Source of the DNA: Photorhabdus noenieputensis
GTDB lineage: Bacteria; Pseudomonadota; Gammaproteobacteria; Enterobacterales; Enterobacteriaceae
Direction: 5' to 3'
Assembly (NCBI RefSeq): GCF_018448935.1
Contig: NZ_RCWC01000002.1
Coordinates: forward strand, 1 to 64,000
Length of the DNA stretch: 64,000 nucleotides
Made by a program: the position numbers and the translations under genes
The notes under the pieces: generated by a model
The model's database searches: none
Seen by the model: only the letters and a program-made list of their open reading frames with translations
What the model was told of the DNA's origin: nothing
Part shown: piece by piece, positions 26,938-37,705 of the stretch
Layout of the letters: the number at the start of each line of letters is the position of its first letter
How positions within the stretch are numbered: position 1 is the stretch's first letter

Positions 26938-28965
26938 ATGCGATTAAATCCTAGCCAACAACAAGCTGTCGAATTTGTTACCGGTCCTTGTCTGGTCCTG
27001 GCAGGGGCGGGTTCTGGCAAAACGAGAGTGATCACCAATAAGATTGCTCATCTTATCCGTACTTGTGGCTATCAGCCTCGTCATATTGCCGCTGTGACGT
27101 TTACTAATAAAGCTGCGCGGGAAATGAAAGAGCGTGTAGCACAAACTCTGGGGCGCAAAGAGGCTAAGGGGTTGATGATTTCTACTTTCCACACTTTGGG
27201 ATTGGAAATCATTAAGCGCGAATACAAAGCTCTAGGAATGAAAAGCAATTTCTCGTTGTTTGATGATCAGGACCAGATGGCTCTGTTGAAAGATTTAACA
27301 GCCGATTTACTGGAAGAAGATAAAGATCTATTACAGAAATTGATCTCTACCATTTCAAACTGGAAAAATGATCTACTTTCTCCACAGCAAGTTTTAGCAT
27401 TAGCCCGTTCTGCTCAGGAGCATCAGTTTGCTGAATGTTATCGCCGCTATGATTTACATCTGGCGAGCTGTAATGTATTGGATTTTGACGATTTAATTAC
27501 CAAACCGACCTTGCTGATGCAGCATGATGAAGAAGTCAGGGAGCGTTGGCAAAACCGTATTCGTTATCTGTTGGTCGATGAATATCAGGACACCAATACC
27601 AGTCAATATCAACTGGTTAAGTTGTTGGTGGGACAAAGGGCTCGTTTTACGGTGGTGGGTGATGATGACCAGTCGATCTATTCATGGCGTGGCGCAAGAC
27701 CTCAAAATTTGGTGCTGCTGAAAGAGGATTTCCCGAAGCTTAATGTGATCAAACTGGAACAGAACTATCGTTCCTCTGGCTGTATTCTGAAAGCGGCTAA
27801 TATTTTAATCGCCAATAACCCCCACGTGTTTGAAAAACGGCTCTTTTCTGAATTGGGGTATGGTGATCCATTGAAAGTGATTACCGCTAATAATGAAGAG
27901 CATGAGGCGGAAAGGGTTATTGGGGAGCTGATGGCACATCATTTTATCAATAAGACCCAATATAAAGATTACGCTATTCTCTATCGAGGAAATCATCAAT
28001 CCCGCGTGTTTGAAAAGATGCTGATGCAAAACCGCATTCCTTACCGGATTTCTGGTGGCACTTCTTTCTTTGCCCGCCCTGAAATTAAGGATGTGTTAGC
28101 TTATCTGCGGGTGTTGACTAATCCTGAAGATGACAGCGCATTCCTAAGAATTGTCAATACACCAAGACGTGAAATTGGTGCGGCTACCGTTCAAAAACTG
28201 GGTGAATGGGCGAATCAGCGCAATAAAAGTCTCTATCAGGCCAGTTTTGATCTTGGTTTGGAACAAAGTTTGACCGGCCGCGGTCTGGCGGCGCTACAGC
28301 GTTTTACTCACTGGATGGATGAGATAACTCGTCAGGTTGAACGAGATCCTTTGCTAGCTGTGCGTGATCTGCTACATGGTATGGATTATGAAAGCTGGCT
28401 GTACGAAACATCACCGAGCCCAAAAGCGGCCGAGATGCGGATGAAAAATATTAATCAGTTGTTCACTTGGATGAGTGAAATGCTGGAAGGTGATGAACTG
28501 AACGAACCAATGACTTTATCTCAGGTGGTCGCGCGTTTCACATTACGGGATATGCTGGAGCGAGGCGAGGACGGTGAGGAGTTTGATCAGGTGCAATTGA
28601 TGACTCTACATGCTTCCAAAGGGTTGGAGTTTCCCTATGTATTTCTAGTCGGCATGGAAGAAGGATTGTTGCCTCATCAGAGCAGTATTGATGAAGAAAA
28701 TATTGATGAAGAGCGACGATTGGCTTATGTAGGGATCACCCGAGCTCAACGGGAGTTATTCTTTACTTTATGTAAAGAACGTCGTCAATATGGCGAGTTA
28801 ATTCGTCCAGAACCAAGTCGTTTTTTGCATGAGTTGCCACAGGATGATTTGCATTGGCCACAAGATAAAAAAATAGTGACTGCCGAAGAAAGAATGCAAA
28901 AAGGGCAATCGCGTATCGCGGATATCAAATCGCGTTTAGGACTTGGACAAAAAAATAAGTCGTAA
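26938..28965 (+). CDS. rep: Rep, ATP-dependent DNA helicase (SF1A)
   Basis: A 675-residue 3'-5' SF1A helicase, the length of E. coli Rep (673). Walker A AGAGSGKT is at residues 22-29, motif II is VDEYQDTN, then [14 protein letters not shown] (motif III), LEQNYRS (motif IV), [16 protein letters not shown] (motif V) and [10 protein letters not shown] (motif VI). It acts as an accessory replicative helicase that removes proteins ahead of the fork. It is distinguished from UvrD (61759) by its C-terminus, which lacks the Tudor-like extension. Confidence 0.97.
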   Translation: MRLNPSQQQAVEFVTGPCLVLAGAGSGKTRVITNKIAHLIRTCGYQPRHIAAVTFTNKAAREMKERVAQTLGRKEAKGLMISTFHTLGLEIIKREYKALGMKSNFSLFDDQDQMALLKDLTADLLEEDKDLLQKLISTISNWKNDLLSPQQVLALARSAQEHQFAECYRRYDLHLASCNVLDFDDLITKPTLLMQHDEEVRERWQNRIRYLLVDEYQDTNTSQYQLVKLLVGQRARFTVVGDDDQSIYSWRGARPQNLVLLKEDFPKLNVIKLEQNYRSSGCILKAANILIANNPHVFEKRLFSELGYGDPLKVITANNEEHEAERVIGELMAHHFINKTQYKDYAILYRGNHQSRVFEKMLMQNRIPYRISGGTSFFARPEIKDVLAYLRVLTNPEDDSAFLRIVNTPRREIGAATVQKLGEWANQRNKSLYQASFDLGLEQSLTGRGLAALQRFTHWMDEITRQVERDPLLAVRDLLHGMDYESWLYETSPSPKAAEMRMKNINQLFTWMSEMLEGDELNEPMTLSQVVARFTLRDMLERGEDGEEFDQVQLMTLHASKGLEFPYVFLVGMEEGLLPHQSSIDEENIDEERRLAYVGITRAQRELFFTLCKERRQYGELIRPEPSRFLHELPQDDLHWPQDKKIVTAEERMQKGQSRIADIKSRLGLGQKNKS

Positions 28966-28980
28966 ATATATTGAAGACCC

Positions 28981-29009
28981 CCCTGTATCACAGAGATAGA
29001 GATACAGGG
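28981..29009. terminator. Hairpin between convergent rep and gppA
   Basis: A perfect 9-bp stem CCCTGTATC/GATACAGGG with an 11-nt loop sits 15 nt after the rep stop codon and 13 nt beyond the gppA stop. On the plus strand it is followed by AAAACAATTTT, so it is a weak intrinsic terminator or 3'-end stabiliser. Confidence 0.55.
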
Positions 29010-29022
29010 AAAACAATTTTAT

Positions 29023-30528
29023 TCAGGTTTGAGTATCCTGCTCGTCTAAAGCAAGTGGCCATTGAGCATGGCTTTGCCACTGAATTTCCTGTTGTAAAGA
29101 CTCTGCCCGCAGAGGGTGTTGCGTTAGCCAGCCATGAGGTAACGTTATTGTTAACGTTTCACCGTTCACTTTTAAACGTAGAGCCGGGAGCGTGTCATCT
29201 CGACGACGGTTGGCGAAGATGATAGCTAACCGTAACAGACGACATAAACGTTGAGCTTGTATCAGAGGTAAGGCGTTTTGTTGATTAAAGGAAAACAAAT
29301 CGATGGGGCCACTTTGGTTCTTTAGTAATGTGGCTAAGAGTTTTTTCTGTGCGGGCGTATAACCGGGGAGAGCGAGATAATTGATAAGATAGGCTGCATG
29401 TGATGGAGCTTGGTGGAAATCAATACTCAGGCCAATTTCATGTATCAGACTGGCACTTTGTAATAATTCATGACATCGGCTATCAAGTTCCCAAGGTTTC
29501 GCAATTTGTGGTAGGAAGTGTTCAGCCAATTGTTTGACCCGTTGAGACTGTTCAACGTCTAACTGAAAACGGCGCTGTATATTACGTAGTGTTCTGGTAC
29601 GAATATCGAGTTCTATTGGTAAATCCAGCATGCCGTAAACAAGACCTTCCCGTAAGGCACCACCCGCAAGGATCATGCTTTCAATATTTAATGCCTGGAA
29701 AATTGCTATTAGGATAGCCAGACCACTTGGAAAAACCAAAGCCCGTTCCAGCGTCAACCCTTCTATTTCCAATTCTTCCAGCTTACCGCATTCAATCGCT
29801 TTATGTTTGAGCTCTTGAAGTTTCGGCAAAGTGATCAGCTCATCCATACCCTGAGCAATCATGATTTCTTGCAGAGCCTGAACAGTGCCGGAAGCGCCTA
29901 CACAAATCTGCCAGCCTTGTTCGGTAAGCTTTGGCGCAATGGGTTTTAACGTTTCATGTGCGGCAGCTTCGGCTTTAGCGAAATTTTCTGCCGTCAGGCT
30001 ACGGTCATTAAAGTAGTCTTCAAGCCAGGTAACACAGCCCATACTTAGGCTGGATAACTGAGTGGCTTTTGCCCCATTCCCCGTAACCAATTCTGTACTT
30101 GCACCGCCAATATCGACAACCAGACGTTTTTCAGGGCCGCCGGTTGTATGGGCAACGCCTTGGTAAATAAGCCGAGCTTCATCTTCGCCACTGATTACTT
30201 TAACCGGGCAATCAAGGATTTCTGCTGCTTTTTCCACAAATTCGTCTGAATTTTCAGCGATACGTAAAGTTGCCGTAGCAACAACGCGGATTTGTGATGG
30301 TGGTATATCCTGTAAGCGTTCAGAAAAAATCCTGAGACATTGCCAGCCTCTCTCCATCGCCTGTTGAGATAAGCGGTTATTTTTATCTAATCCGGCAGCT
30401 AGCCTGACTTTACGTTTGATTCGTGCCAGTATCTGCATGCTGCCGGATACTTCACGCACAACCAGCATATGAAAACTGTTTGAACCCAAGTCGATAGCCG
30501 CATAGAGCGAAGAAGAACTCAGCATCAT
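29023..30528 (-). CDS. gppA: GppA, guanosine-5'-triphosphate,3'-diphosphate pyrophosphatase
   Basis: A 501-residue Ppx/GppA phosphatase that converts pppGpp to ppGpp. The actin-like ATPase core has [39 protein letters not shown] and [13 protein letters not shown], and the C-terminal HD-like domain has [19 protein letters not shown]. It starts 3 nt after rhlB, so the two are cotranscribed as in E. coli. A second ATG follows immediately and could be the real start. Confidence 0.95.
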   Translation of the reverse strand: MMLSSSSLYAAIDLGSNSFHMLVVREVSGSMQILARIKRKVRLAAGLDKNNRLSQQAMERGWQCLRIFSERLQDIPPSQIRVVATATLRIAENSDEFVEKAAEILDCPVKVISGEDEARLIYQGVAHTTGGPEKRLVVDIGGASTELVTGNGAKATQLSSLSMGCVTWLEDYFNDRSLTAENFAKAEAAAHETLKPIAPKLTEQGWQICVGASGTVQALQEIMIAQGMDELITLPKLQELKHKAIECGKLEELEIEGLTLERALVFPSGLAILIAIFQALNIESMILAGGALREGLVYGMLDLPIELDIRTRTLRNIQRRFQLDVEQSQRVKQLAEHFLPQIAKPWELDSRCHELLQSASLIHEIGLSIDFHQAPSHAAYLINYLALPGYTPAQKKLLATLLKNQSGPIDLFSFNQQNALPLIQAQRLCRLLRLAIIFANRRRDDTLPALRLKVNGETLTITLPHGWLTQHPLRAESLQQEIQWQSHAQWPLALDEQDTQT

Positions 30529-30531
30529 TAT

Positions 30532-31818
30532 TCAGCCTGAACGTTTACGGTTATTACGTGGTGTATTATTACGATGCGACAAATTGTTACGGCGCTGATG
30601 GTTTCCTGAACGCGAACGGTAGCGGCGTTTAGGAACCGGTAAGTCTTGCAGCAAGGCTTGACTGTTATATTTGCTGACCGGGATAGGGTGCTGAATATAA
30701 CTTTCAATCGCTGGCAGGTTTAGCGCATATTCTTCACAGGCCAAACTGATCGAGTGGCCGCTTTCACCTGCACGACCGGTACGGCCAATGCGGTGGACAT
30801 AATCCTCGCAGTCATCGGGTAAATCATAATTAAAAACATGAGTGACTGAAGGAATGTGCAAGCCACGGGCTGCGACATCAGTTGCAACCAGAACATCAAT
30901 ATTGCCGTTGCTGAATTCTTCCAGGATGCGTAACCGTTTTTTTTGTGCTACATCACCGGTTAGTAACCCAACTCGATGCCCGTCAGCAGCCAGATGCGAC
31001 CAGATATCTTCACAACGATGTTTTGTATTGGCGAAAATGATGCAGCGATCAGGCCACTCTTCTTCCAATAACGTTTGAAGCAAGCGCATCTTTTCTTCAT
31101 TAGAAGGATAAAACAGCTCTTCACGGATACGGTGTCCCGTCTTCTGGAGCGGTTCCACCTCGACATACTCTGCATGATTCATTTGTTCAAATGCCAATTC
31201 TCGGACGCGGTAAGAGAGTGTGGCAGAAAACAGTAGGTTCATACGTTCGTTTGCTGGTGGCATCCGGCGGAATAGCCAGCGGATATCTTTGATAAAACCG
31301 AGATCGTACATGCGATCAGCTTCATCAAGAACCACAACTTGAACCGCATTCAGATTAATGTACCCCTGTTTGGTATAGTCGATCAGACGTCCGGTAGTGC
31401 CGATAATAATGTCAACACCAGATTCCAGTACTTTTAGCTGTTTGTCGTAACCATCGCCGCCGTAGGCAAGACCCATCTTTAAACCCGTTACCTGTGCCAA
31501 ATTTTCTGCATCAGAGTAAATCTGTACAGCAAGTTCGCGGGTAGGAGCCATAATCAGCGCCCTTGGCTGATTGGTTTGACGCTCCTCCGCTGCGGGATGA
31601 GTCAGTAAATAATGAAAAGCAGACGTTAAAAATGCTAGCGTCTTCCCCGTACCGGTTTGCGCTTGCCCCGCGACATCACGGCCTTCAACAGTGAAAGGCA
31701 ATGTCAGTGCTTGTATCGGTGTACAATTAGAAAAACCCTTGTTATCAAGAGCTTCTATAACCTTGGGGTGCAAGGCGAAGTCGGAAAACTTCTTTTCTGT
31801 CAAGTGTGTTTTACTCAT
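30532..31818 (-). CDS. rhlB: RhlB, DEAD-box RNA helicase of the degradosome
   Basis: A 428-residue DEAD-box ATPase. It shows the Q motif [11 protein letters not shown]...[29 protein letters not shown] and [10 protein letters not shown] motifs in order. The C-terminus (about 390-428) is Arg/Asn-rich and disordered, as in RhlB, where it contacts RNA and RNase E. It is divergent from trxA across a 118-nt spacer. Confidence 0.96.
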   Translation of the reverse strand: MSKTHLTEKKFSDFALHPKVIEALDNKGFSNCTPIQALTLPFTVEGRDVAGQAQTGTGKTLAFLTSAFHYLLTHPAAEERQTNQPRALIMAPTRELAVQIYSDAENLAQVTGLKMGLAYGGDGYDKQLKVLESGVDIIIGTTGRLIDYTKQGYINLNAVQVVVLDEADRMYDLGFIKDIRWLFRRMPPANERMNLLFSATLSYRVRELAFEQMNHAEYVEVEPLQKTGHRIREELFYPSNEEKMRLLQTLLEEEWPDRCIIFANTKHRCEDIWSHLAADGHRVGLLTGDVAQKKRLRILEEFSNGNIDVLVATDVAARGLHIPSVTHVFNYDLPDDCEDYVHRIGRTGRAGESGHSISLACEEYALNLPAIESYIQHPIPVSKYNSQALLQDLPVPKRRYRSRSGNHQRRNNLSHRNNTPRNNRKRSG

Positions 31819-31936
31819 AGTGTGGTAGAATATCAGTTAACCATTGTCTTACGAAAGTGTATCCGCTGAAATAAAGGCAACCTTATATCAGTAATGTTAC
31901 ACTAGCATGGTAAAAAATTATTCTTTGGAGTAAAAA

Positions 31937-32263
31937 ATGAGCGAAAAAATTATTCATTTGAGTGATGCTAGCTTTGATACTGACGTTCTTAACGCAGCAG
32001 GTCCAGTTCTTGTCGATTTTTGGGCTGCCTGGTGTGGACCATGTAAAATGATTGCACCTATTTTGGATGAAATTGCCCCAGAATATTCAGGCAAACTGAC
32101 TATTGCTAAATTGAACATTGATGACAACCCGGCAACGGCTCCTAAGTATGGTATCCGTGGTATTCCTACGCTGTTGCTGTTTAAAGATGGTCATGTTGCT
32201 GCTACTAAAGTGGGAGCGCTGTCAAAGACTCAATTGAAAGAATTTTTGGATACTAATCTCTGA
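31937..32263 (+). CDS. trxA: TrxA, thioredoxin 1
   Basis: A 108-residue thioredoxin with the redox pair Cys33/Cys36 in [10 protein letters not shown], cis-Pro in [11 protein letters not shown], and the C-terminal LKEFLDTNL. It reduces protein disulfides in the cytosol. It starts 7 nt after a TGGAGT ribosome site and is followed by the rho leader. Confidence 0.97.
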   Translation: MSEKIIHLSDASFDTDVLNAAGPVLVDFWAAWCGPCKMIAPILDEIAPEYSGKLTIAKLNIDDNPATAPKYGIRGIPTLLLFKDGHVAATKVGALSKTQLKEFLDTNL

Positions 32264-32740
32264 TTGAAGTGAGCTCACATTAATACTGGGCGTTTAGCGT
32301 ATATTATTATTTATTTCATTGACCGCTAGACGTCCGTAAAGAAGCGTGATAAGTTAGCGCCACTGCTTGTATCACATACATCATGTTAGAAGTATGTTGC
32401 ATACTGAATAATCTGTAGTGTCTGATAAGTCTGTTATCTCTGGATAGTCTAAAATATCCAATGGGTTATACGGGAATAATCTGGCGTATAGCTCGTTACG
32501 TTGAGATAGTTTTTATCGAAATCAGTAATGTTTCAGCATTATCTCAACAGCGTTTTTGACAGCCTGTCAGTCTTATTTGAGCTCAATCTTAGTACTTCAA
32601 ATTATTACCTTTTTATATGAATAACGTATTAAAGGTCTGATTTGTTTTTTGTACAAAATAAACAGGCACCGATCGATGACGCTGCCATACTATTCACGTT
32701 CATAGTTCGAGATATACCCCGAGTTTAAGAACCCACCATT
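32264..32740 (+). other. trxA 3' region and rho leader
   Basis: 477 nt between trxA and rho. In E. coli the equivalent region is a long Rho-autoregulated leader. A 12-bp stem with two G-U pairs, GGGCGTTTAGCG at 32288-32299 with CGCTAGACGTCC at 32324-32335, could be the trxA 3'-end structure; no T-run follows. A 30-codon ATG frame at 32528-32620 has no ribosome site and does not resemble E. coli RhoL, so I do not call it a gene. Confidence 0.5.
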
Positions 32741-34000
32741 ATGAATCTTACCGAATTAAAGAATACGCCGGTATCTGAACTGATTACACTTGGCGAAAAT
32801 ATGGGGCTGGAAAATCTAGCCCGTATGCGTAAACAAGACATTATCTTCTCTATCCTTAAGCAACATGCGAAAAGCGGAGAAGATATCTTCGGTGATGGCG
32901 TGCTGGAGATATTGCAGGATGGATTTGGATTCCTCCGTTCAGCAGACAGTTCCTACCTTGCCGGCCCCGATGATATCTACGTTTCTCCTAGCCAAATCCG
33001 TCGTTTTAACCTCCGCACTGGTGACACAATTTCAGGTAAAATTCGTCCACCTAAAGAGGGTGAACGCTATTTTGCCTTGTTGAAGGTTAACGAAGTTAAT
33101 TTTGACAAACCAGAAAATGCCCGCAGTAAAATTCTTTTTGAAAACTTGACCCCGTTGCATGCTAATAGTCGCTTGCGTATGGAGCGTGGTAATGGTTCCA
33201 CTGAGGATTTGACTGCTCGTGTTCTGGATCTGGCTGCACCGATTGGCCGCGGACAACGTGGTTTGATTGTCGCGCCACCGAAAGCGGGTAAGACGATGTT
33301 GTTGCAAAATATTGCTGCTAACATTGCTCACAATCATCCAGATTGTGTATTGATGGTACTTCTGATTGATGAGCGTCCAGAAGAAGTTACTGAAATGCAA
33401 CGTCTGGTAAAAGGTGAGGTTATTGCTTCTACTTTTGATGAGCCTGCTTCTCGTCACGTTCAGGTGGCAGAGATGGTTATTGAGAAAGCAAAACGTCTGG
33501 TTGAACACAAAAAAGACGTGATTATTTTGCTTGATTCCATTACTCGCTTAGCACGTGCTTATAACACTGTTGTCCCTGCATCCGGTAAGGTATTGACTGG
33601 TGGTGTGGATGCTAACGCGTTACATCGTCCGAAACGTTTCTTCGGTGCTGCGCGTAATGTGGAAGAGGGCGGAAGCCTGACCATTATTGCGACTGCGTTG
33701 GTGGATACGGGTTCCAAGATGGATGAAGTGATTTACGAAGAGTTTAAAGGCACTGGTAACATGGAGCTGCATCTCTCCCGTAAAATCGCTGAAAAACGTG
33801 TCTTCCCAGCTATCGATTACAATCGTTCTGGTACACGTAAAGAAGAGTTACTCACCACCTCTGAAGAGCTACAGAAAATGTGGATTCTGCGCAAAATTAT
33901 TCACCCGATGGGAGAAATTGATGCGATGGAATTCCTTATCAACAAACTGGCTATGAGCAAAACGAACGACGATTTCTTTGACATGATGAAACGTTCATAG
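32741..34000 (+). CDS. rho: Rho, transcription termination factor
   Basis: A 419-residue hexameric RNA-dependent ATPase, exactly the E. coli length. The N-terminal RNA-binding OSB-fold domain includes GFGFLRS, the Walker [10 protein letters not shown] is at about 179-187, and Walker B is [16 protein letters not shown], with the Q-loop/R-loop segments following. Rho terminates untranslated transcripts and controls its own gene in E. coli. Confidence 0.98.
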   Translation: MNLTELKNTPVSELITLGENMGLENLARMRKQDIIFSILKQHAKSGEDIFGDGVLEILQDGFGFLRSADSSYLAGPDDIYVSPSQIRRFNLRTGDTISGKIRPPKEGERYFALLKVNEVNFDKPENARSKILFENLTPLHANSRLRMERGNGSTEDLTARVLDLAAPIGRGQRGLIVAPPKAGKTMLLQNIAANIAHNHPDCVLMVLLIDERPEEVTEMQRLVKGEVIASTFDEPASRHVQVAEMVIEKAKRLVEHKKDVIILLDSITRLARAYNTVVPASGKVLTGGVDANALHRPKRFFGAARNVEEGGSLTIIATALVDTGSKMDEVIYEEFKGTGNMELHLSRKIAEKRVFPAIDYNRSGTRKEELLTTSEELQKMWILRKIIHPMGEIDAMEFLINKLAMSKTNDDFFDMMKRS

Positions 34001-34028
34001 TTTTAGCTCAGTTCATGATCATTATCAG

Positions 34029-34052
34029 CGCCACAGTTTCGTGGCGTTTTTT
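34029..34052 (+). terminator. Intrinsic terminator after rho
   Basis: The stem CGCCAC/GTGGCG with a 6-nt loop is followed by six T residues, 28 nt after the rho stop. Confidence 0.9.
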
Positions 34053-34198
34053 GTATCCGCCGTACTATTATCGCACTATATATGGCATGTATTTTGCATA
34101 ATACTGTTTCCCAATAGTGTCATACATATGATGTAAAGGTTATTAATTTTTCTACAGTGAATAAATAAAGAAGAATACCCTCACGAAGCGAAGAATTT

Positions 34199-34249
34199 AT
34201 GAAGTTGGTTCCTGGCCAGAAAAACCATGTACCTGTGGATAATAAATAA
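34199..34249 (+). CDS. Possible 16-residue leader ORF upstream of wecA
   Basis: The frame MKLVPGQKNHVPVDNK ends 36 nt before the GTG start of wecA. Its ribosome site is poor (GAAGCGAAG). CCTGG near 34211 and CCAGG near 34250 could pair around it. It may be a regulatory leader of the ECA operon or chance. There is no independent support. Confidence 0.25.
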   Translation: MKLVPGQKNHVPVDNK

Positions 34250-34285
34250 CCAGGCTATATTTGTTTTTCACGGAGAATTTTTATC

Positions 34286-35371
34286 GTGAATATTCCCAGT
34301 ATGAGTATCGAAGTTTTTTGCATTTTCCTGTTTTCGTTTGTGTTTTTATTTATGGCGCGTATCGTGGGAAAGAAGATCGGCCTCGTTGATAGACCTAATT
34401 ATCGTAAGCATCATCAGGGATTAGTACCTCTGGTTGGTGGGATTTCGGTATTTGCTGGGATCTGTTTTACTTTTGTTATAACAAACGAGTTTATACCTCA
34501 TAAATGGCTGTATTTAATTTGTGCCACTTTACTGGTATTTATCGGCGCATTGGATGACCGTTTTGATATCAGCGTTAAGGTCCGGGCAACTATCCAAGCT
34601 CTGGTTGGTATTGCGATGATGTATTTTGCTGGCTTGAAATTAGATAGTCTTGGTTATGCTTTTGGTCCTTGGGACATGACACTTGGGCCGTTTAGTTATG
34701 TTGTGACGCTATTTGCTGTCTGGGCTGCCATCAATGCATTCAATATGGTTGATGGGATAGATGGATTATTAGGTGGATTATCCTGTGTCTCCTTCGGTGC
34801 TTTGGGGATCTTACTGTATCAAAGTGGTAATACGGCGCTAGCATTATGGTGTTTTGCATTTATTGCTGCCATTCTCCCTTATATTGTTCTTAATCTTGGT
34901 TTATTAAGCCAACGCTTCAAAGTATTTATGGGAGATGCGGGCAGTACACTGATTGGTTTTACCATTATCTGGCTGCTCATTGAATCTACTCAGGGGAATG
35001 AACATCCTATTAATCCAGTTACTGCGTTGTGGGTTGTTGCCATTCCATTGATGGATATGGTTGCTATTATGTACCGCCGGTTACGGAAAGGGATGAGCCC
35101 ATTTTCTCCTGACAGGCAACATATTCACCACCTAATTATGCGGTCTGGATTCTCATCACGTCAGGCTTTTATTTTAATCACTGTTGCTGCCGCTTTATTC
35201 GCCGCTATTGGCATTATCGGAGAATGGCTGGAATTTGTGCCTGAGTGGGTAATGTTGGCATTGTTCTTGCTTGCATTTGTGTTGTATGGCTATTGCCTCA
35301 AGCGTGTATGGAAGGTAGCTCGTTTCATTAAACGGCAAAAGCGTCGTATGCACCGTTCAGCTAACCATTAA
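34286..35371 (+). CDS. wecA: WecA, UDP-GlcNAc:undecaprenyl-phosphate GlcNAc-1-phosphate transferase
   Basis: A 361-residue polytopic membrane enzyme (about 10-11 membrane segments) that starts ECA (and often O-antigen) synthesis by making undecaprenyl-PP-GlcNAc. Visible family motifs are GALDDRFD, NAFNMVDGIDGLLGG with the catalytic aspartates, MGDAGST and the HIHH loop in DRQHIHHLIMRSG. GTG start, as in E. coli, with GGAGA 9 nt upstream. It is the first gene of a 12.9-kb wec operon in which most genes overlap or nearly touch. Confidence 0.96.
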   Translation: MNIPSMSIEVFCIFLFSFVFLFMARIVGKKIGLVDRPNYRKHHQGLVPLVGGISVFAGICFTFVITNEFIPHKWLYLICATLLVFIGALDDRFDISVKVRATIQALVGIAMMYFAGLKLDSLGYAFGPWDMTLGPFSYVVTLFAVWAAINAFNMVDGIDGLLGGLSCVSFGALGILLYQSGNTALALWCFAFIAAILPYIVLNLGLLSQRFKVFMGDAGSTLIGFTIIWLLIESTQGNEHPINPVTALWVVAIPLMDMVAIMYRRLRKGMSPFSPDRQHIHHLIMRSGFSSRQAFILITVAAALFAAIGIIGEWLEFVPEWVMLALFLLAFVLYGYCLKRVWKVARFIKRQKRRMHRSANH

Positions 35372-35400
35372 ACATCTATTATCAGCAGAGGTTTTGTGCA

Positions 35401-36468
35401 GTGATAAAATCAGAAACGAAATCTATTCAGAATGAACAAGCTCTGGAGCATGAGCTGGATATCAGAGCCTTGTGCAGTGCGTTATGGCGTGGAAAGATAT
35501 GGATTGTTGTACTGGCAATAATTTTCGCAATCGCGGCGCTAGGGGCATCTTATCTGATGCAACAAAAATGGAGCGCTACAGCAACCACTGAGCTGCCTAC
35601 GATTAATCAGTTGGGAAGTTATTACTCTCAGCAGCAATTTTTGCGTAATCTGGATACTCACATTAACATTTCACCGGAAACTCAGTTACCGTCTATTTCA
35701 GAAGAAGCCTATAAGGAGTTCATCACCCAGGTTGCAGCATATGATACTCGCCGTGAATTCTGGTTGAAATCTGATTATTACAAGCAGCGGCAGAAGGGCG
35801 ATGCCAGAGCTGATGCGGCCTTATTAGATGAATTAGTCAATAATATTCAGTTTATTCCTCATGATGATAAAAAAGTGCTGAATGACAGCATTAAACTGAC
35901 CGCGGAGTCTTCTGAACAAGCAAATCAACTCCTGCGCCAGTACATTGCTTTTGCTAATAGTCGTGCTAGTACTCATTTAAATGATGAGTTAAAAGGTGCA
36001 TGGGTTACCCGTGCCCAATCTATGGATGCACTGGTGAAGCGACAGGAAATGGTCGCTAAAGCGGTTTATAACCGCGAAATGAATGTATTGCAGCAGTCCC
36101 TGAAAATTGCGGAAAAACAAGGAATTCGGCGCAATCAAACGGATACGCCGGTGGAGCAGTTGCCCGATTCAAAAATGTTTATGTTAGGGGCACCGTTGTT
36201 ACAGGCTCAACTTGAGACTTTGGAAGCCACAGGGCCTAAGTATGATGTGGACTATGATCAGAATATTGCAATGTTAGCAGTATTGGATGTTCTTCCGACA
36301 CAGGATCAATTCCAGGTTTATCGCTATTTGAGAACACCAGAGGAGCCTGTTGCCAGAGACAGCCCCCGCAGAATGTTTTTGATGATTATGTGGGGGGCAG
36401 TGGGCGCTTTAGTGGGAGCTGGCGCGGCATTGGTTAGATGTTCGCGTAAAGAATCAGATCATTATTAG
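35401..36468 (+). CDS. wzzE: WzzE, ECA chain-length regulator
   Basis: A 355-residue polysaccharide copolymerase of the Wzz family. The N-terminal membrane segment lies at about 32-52 (IWIVVLAIIFAIAALGASYL), then a large periplasmic domain with coiled-coil character, and a C-terminal membrane segment (about 327-345) with the GAVGALVGAGAAL glycine-rich packing motif. It sets the modal length of ECA chains made by WzyE. GTG start, preceded by AGAGG. Confidence 0.93.
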   Translation: MIKSETKSIQNEQALEHELDIRALCSALWRGKIWIVVLAIIFAIAALGASYLMQQKWSATATTELPTINQLGSYYSQQQFLRNLDTHINISPETQLPSISEEAYKEFITQVAAYDTRREFWLKSDYYKQRQKGDARADAALLDELVNNIQFIPHDDKKVLNDSIKLTAESSEQANQLLRQYIAFANSRASTHLNDELKGAWVTRAQSMDALVKRQEMVAKAVYNREMNVLQQSLKIAEKQGIRRNQTDTPVEQLPDSKMFMLGAPLLQAQLETLEATGPKYDVDYDQNIAMLAVLDVLPTQDQFQVYRYLRTPEEPVARDSPRRMFLMIMWGAVGALVGAGAALVRCSRKESDHY

Positions 36469-36579
36469 GAATAACTGCTTCTGAGGGATCTCTTCTGCAA
36501 CTCCAGCAGCAGGAGTAAATAGCATTAAGAGTATTGTTTGCAGGAAAATCTGCAAGTTACTGACTATAAGAGAGTCACT

Positions 36580-37701
36580 GTGAAAGTGTTGACTGTGTTT
36601 GGTACTCGGCCGGAGGCTATCAAGATGGCACCGCTAGTACACGCGTTGGCAAGGGATGAAGCCTTCGAAGCGAAAGTATGTGTCACCGCCCAACATCGGG
36701 AAATGTTGGATCAGGTGTTACACCTTTTTGAGATCACGCCCGATTTTGATCTCAATATTATGCAATCAGGGCAAGATCTAACGGATATTACCTGTCGTAT
36801 TTTGGCAGGATTGAAGCCCGTTTTAGCAGAATTTAAGCCTGATGTTGTATTAGTTCACGGAGATACGACAACAACAATGGCAACCAGTTTGGCTGCATTC
36901 TACCAACGTATCCCTGTTGGCCACATTGAAGCAGGATTAAGAACGGGTGATCTTTATTCCCCTTGGCCGGAAGAGGCAAACCGTAAGATTGCCGGTCATC
37001 TGGCAATGTATCATTTCGCTCCGACAGAAAATTCCCACAATAATTTATTGAAAGAGTCCATTGCAGATAATCGGGTTTTTGTTACCGGAAATACCGTAAT
37101 TGATGCGTTGCTGTGGGTACGTGATCGCATAATGAATGACGAGGCTATGCGGAGTAAGCTAGCGAAGCACTACCCGTTTATTGATACTAATAAAAAAATG
37201 ATTCTGGTGACGGGGCATCGTCGAGAAAGTTTTGGTGGCGGATTTGAGCGAATTTGTGAAGCTTTGGCACAGATAGCCCGCGCTCATCCAGATGTGCAAG
37301 TAGTCTATCCGGTTCATCTAAACCCGAATGTCAGTGAACCAGTAAAGCGCATTTTGCATGATATTGATAACGTTATTCTTATCGAACCCCAGGATTATTT
37401 GCCATTTGTTTATCTAATGAACCATGCCTATATGATCCTGACTGATTCCGGTGGCATTCAAGAAGAAGCGCCTTCTTTAGGAAAACCGGTATTGGTAATG
37501 CGTAACACTACTGAGCGGCCAGAGGCAGTTGATGCTGGAACGGTACGTCTGGTAGGGACAGAAACAAAAACTATCGTGGAAGAGGTGACTCGATTGTTGA
37601 CAGACGATGCTGCCTATCAACAAATGAGCCGCGCTCATAATCCTTACGGGGATGGCGATGCCTGTCAACGTATTCTCGACGCTTTGAAAAAAATCAGGTG
37701 A
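36580..37701 (+). CDS. wecB: WecB, UDP-GlcNAc 2-epimerase
   Basis: A 373-residue non-hydrolysing epimerase that makes UDP-ManNAc. The N-terminus [19 protein letters not shown] and motifs [28 protein letters not shown] and [20 protein letters not shown] are diagnostic. I chose the GTG at 36580 because the protein then matches E. coli WecB from its first residue. An in-frame TTG at 36538 would add 14 residues and has its nearest AGGAG about 25 nt away. The product feeds WecC. Confidence 0.95.
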   Translation: MKVLTVFGTRPEAIKMAPLVHALARDEAFEAKVCVTAQHREMLDQVLHLFEITPDFDLNIMQSGQDLTDITCRILAGLKPVLAEFKPDVVLVHGDTTTTMATSLAAFYQRIPVGHIEAGLRTGDLYSPWPEEANRKIAGHLAMYHFAPTENSHNNLLKESIADNRVFVTGNTVIDALLWVRDRIMNDEAMRSKLAKHYPFIDTNKKMILVTGHRRESFGGGFERICEALAQIARAHPDVQVVYPVHLNPNVSEPVKRILHDIDNVILIEPQDYLPFVYLMNHAYMILTDSGGIQEEAPSLGKPVLVMRNTTERPEAVDAGTVRLVGTETKTIVEEVTRLLTDDAAYQQMSRAHNPYGDGDACQRILDALKKIR

Positions 37702-37705
37702 CACT

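Noticed and set aside
32528-32620. 30-codon frame in the rho leader, considered as rhoL
   Set aside because: No ribosome site, and the peptide does not resemble the E. coli leader peptide.
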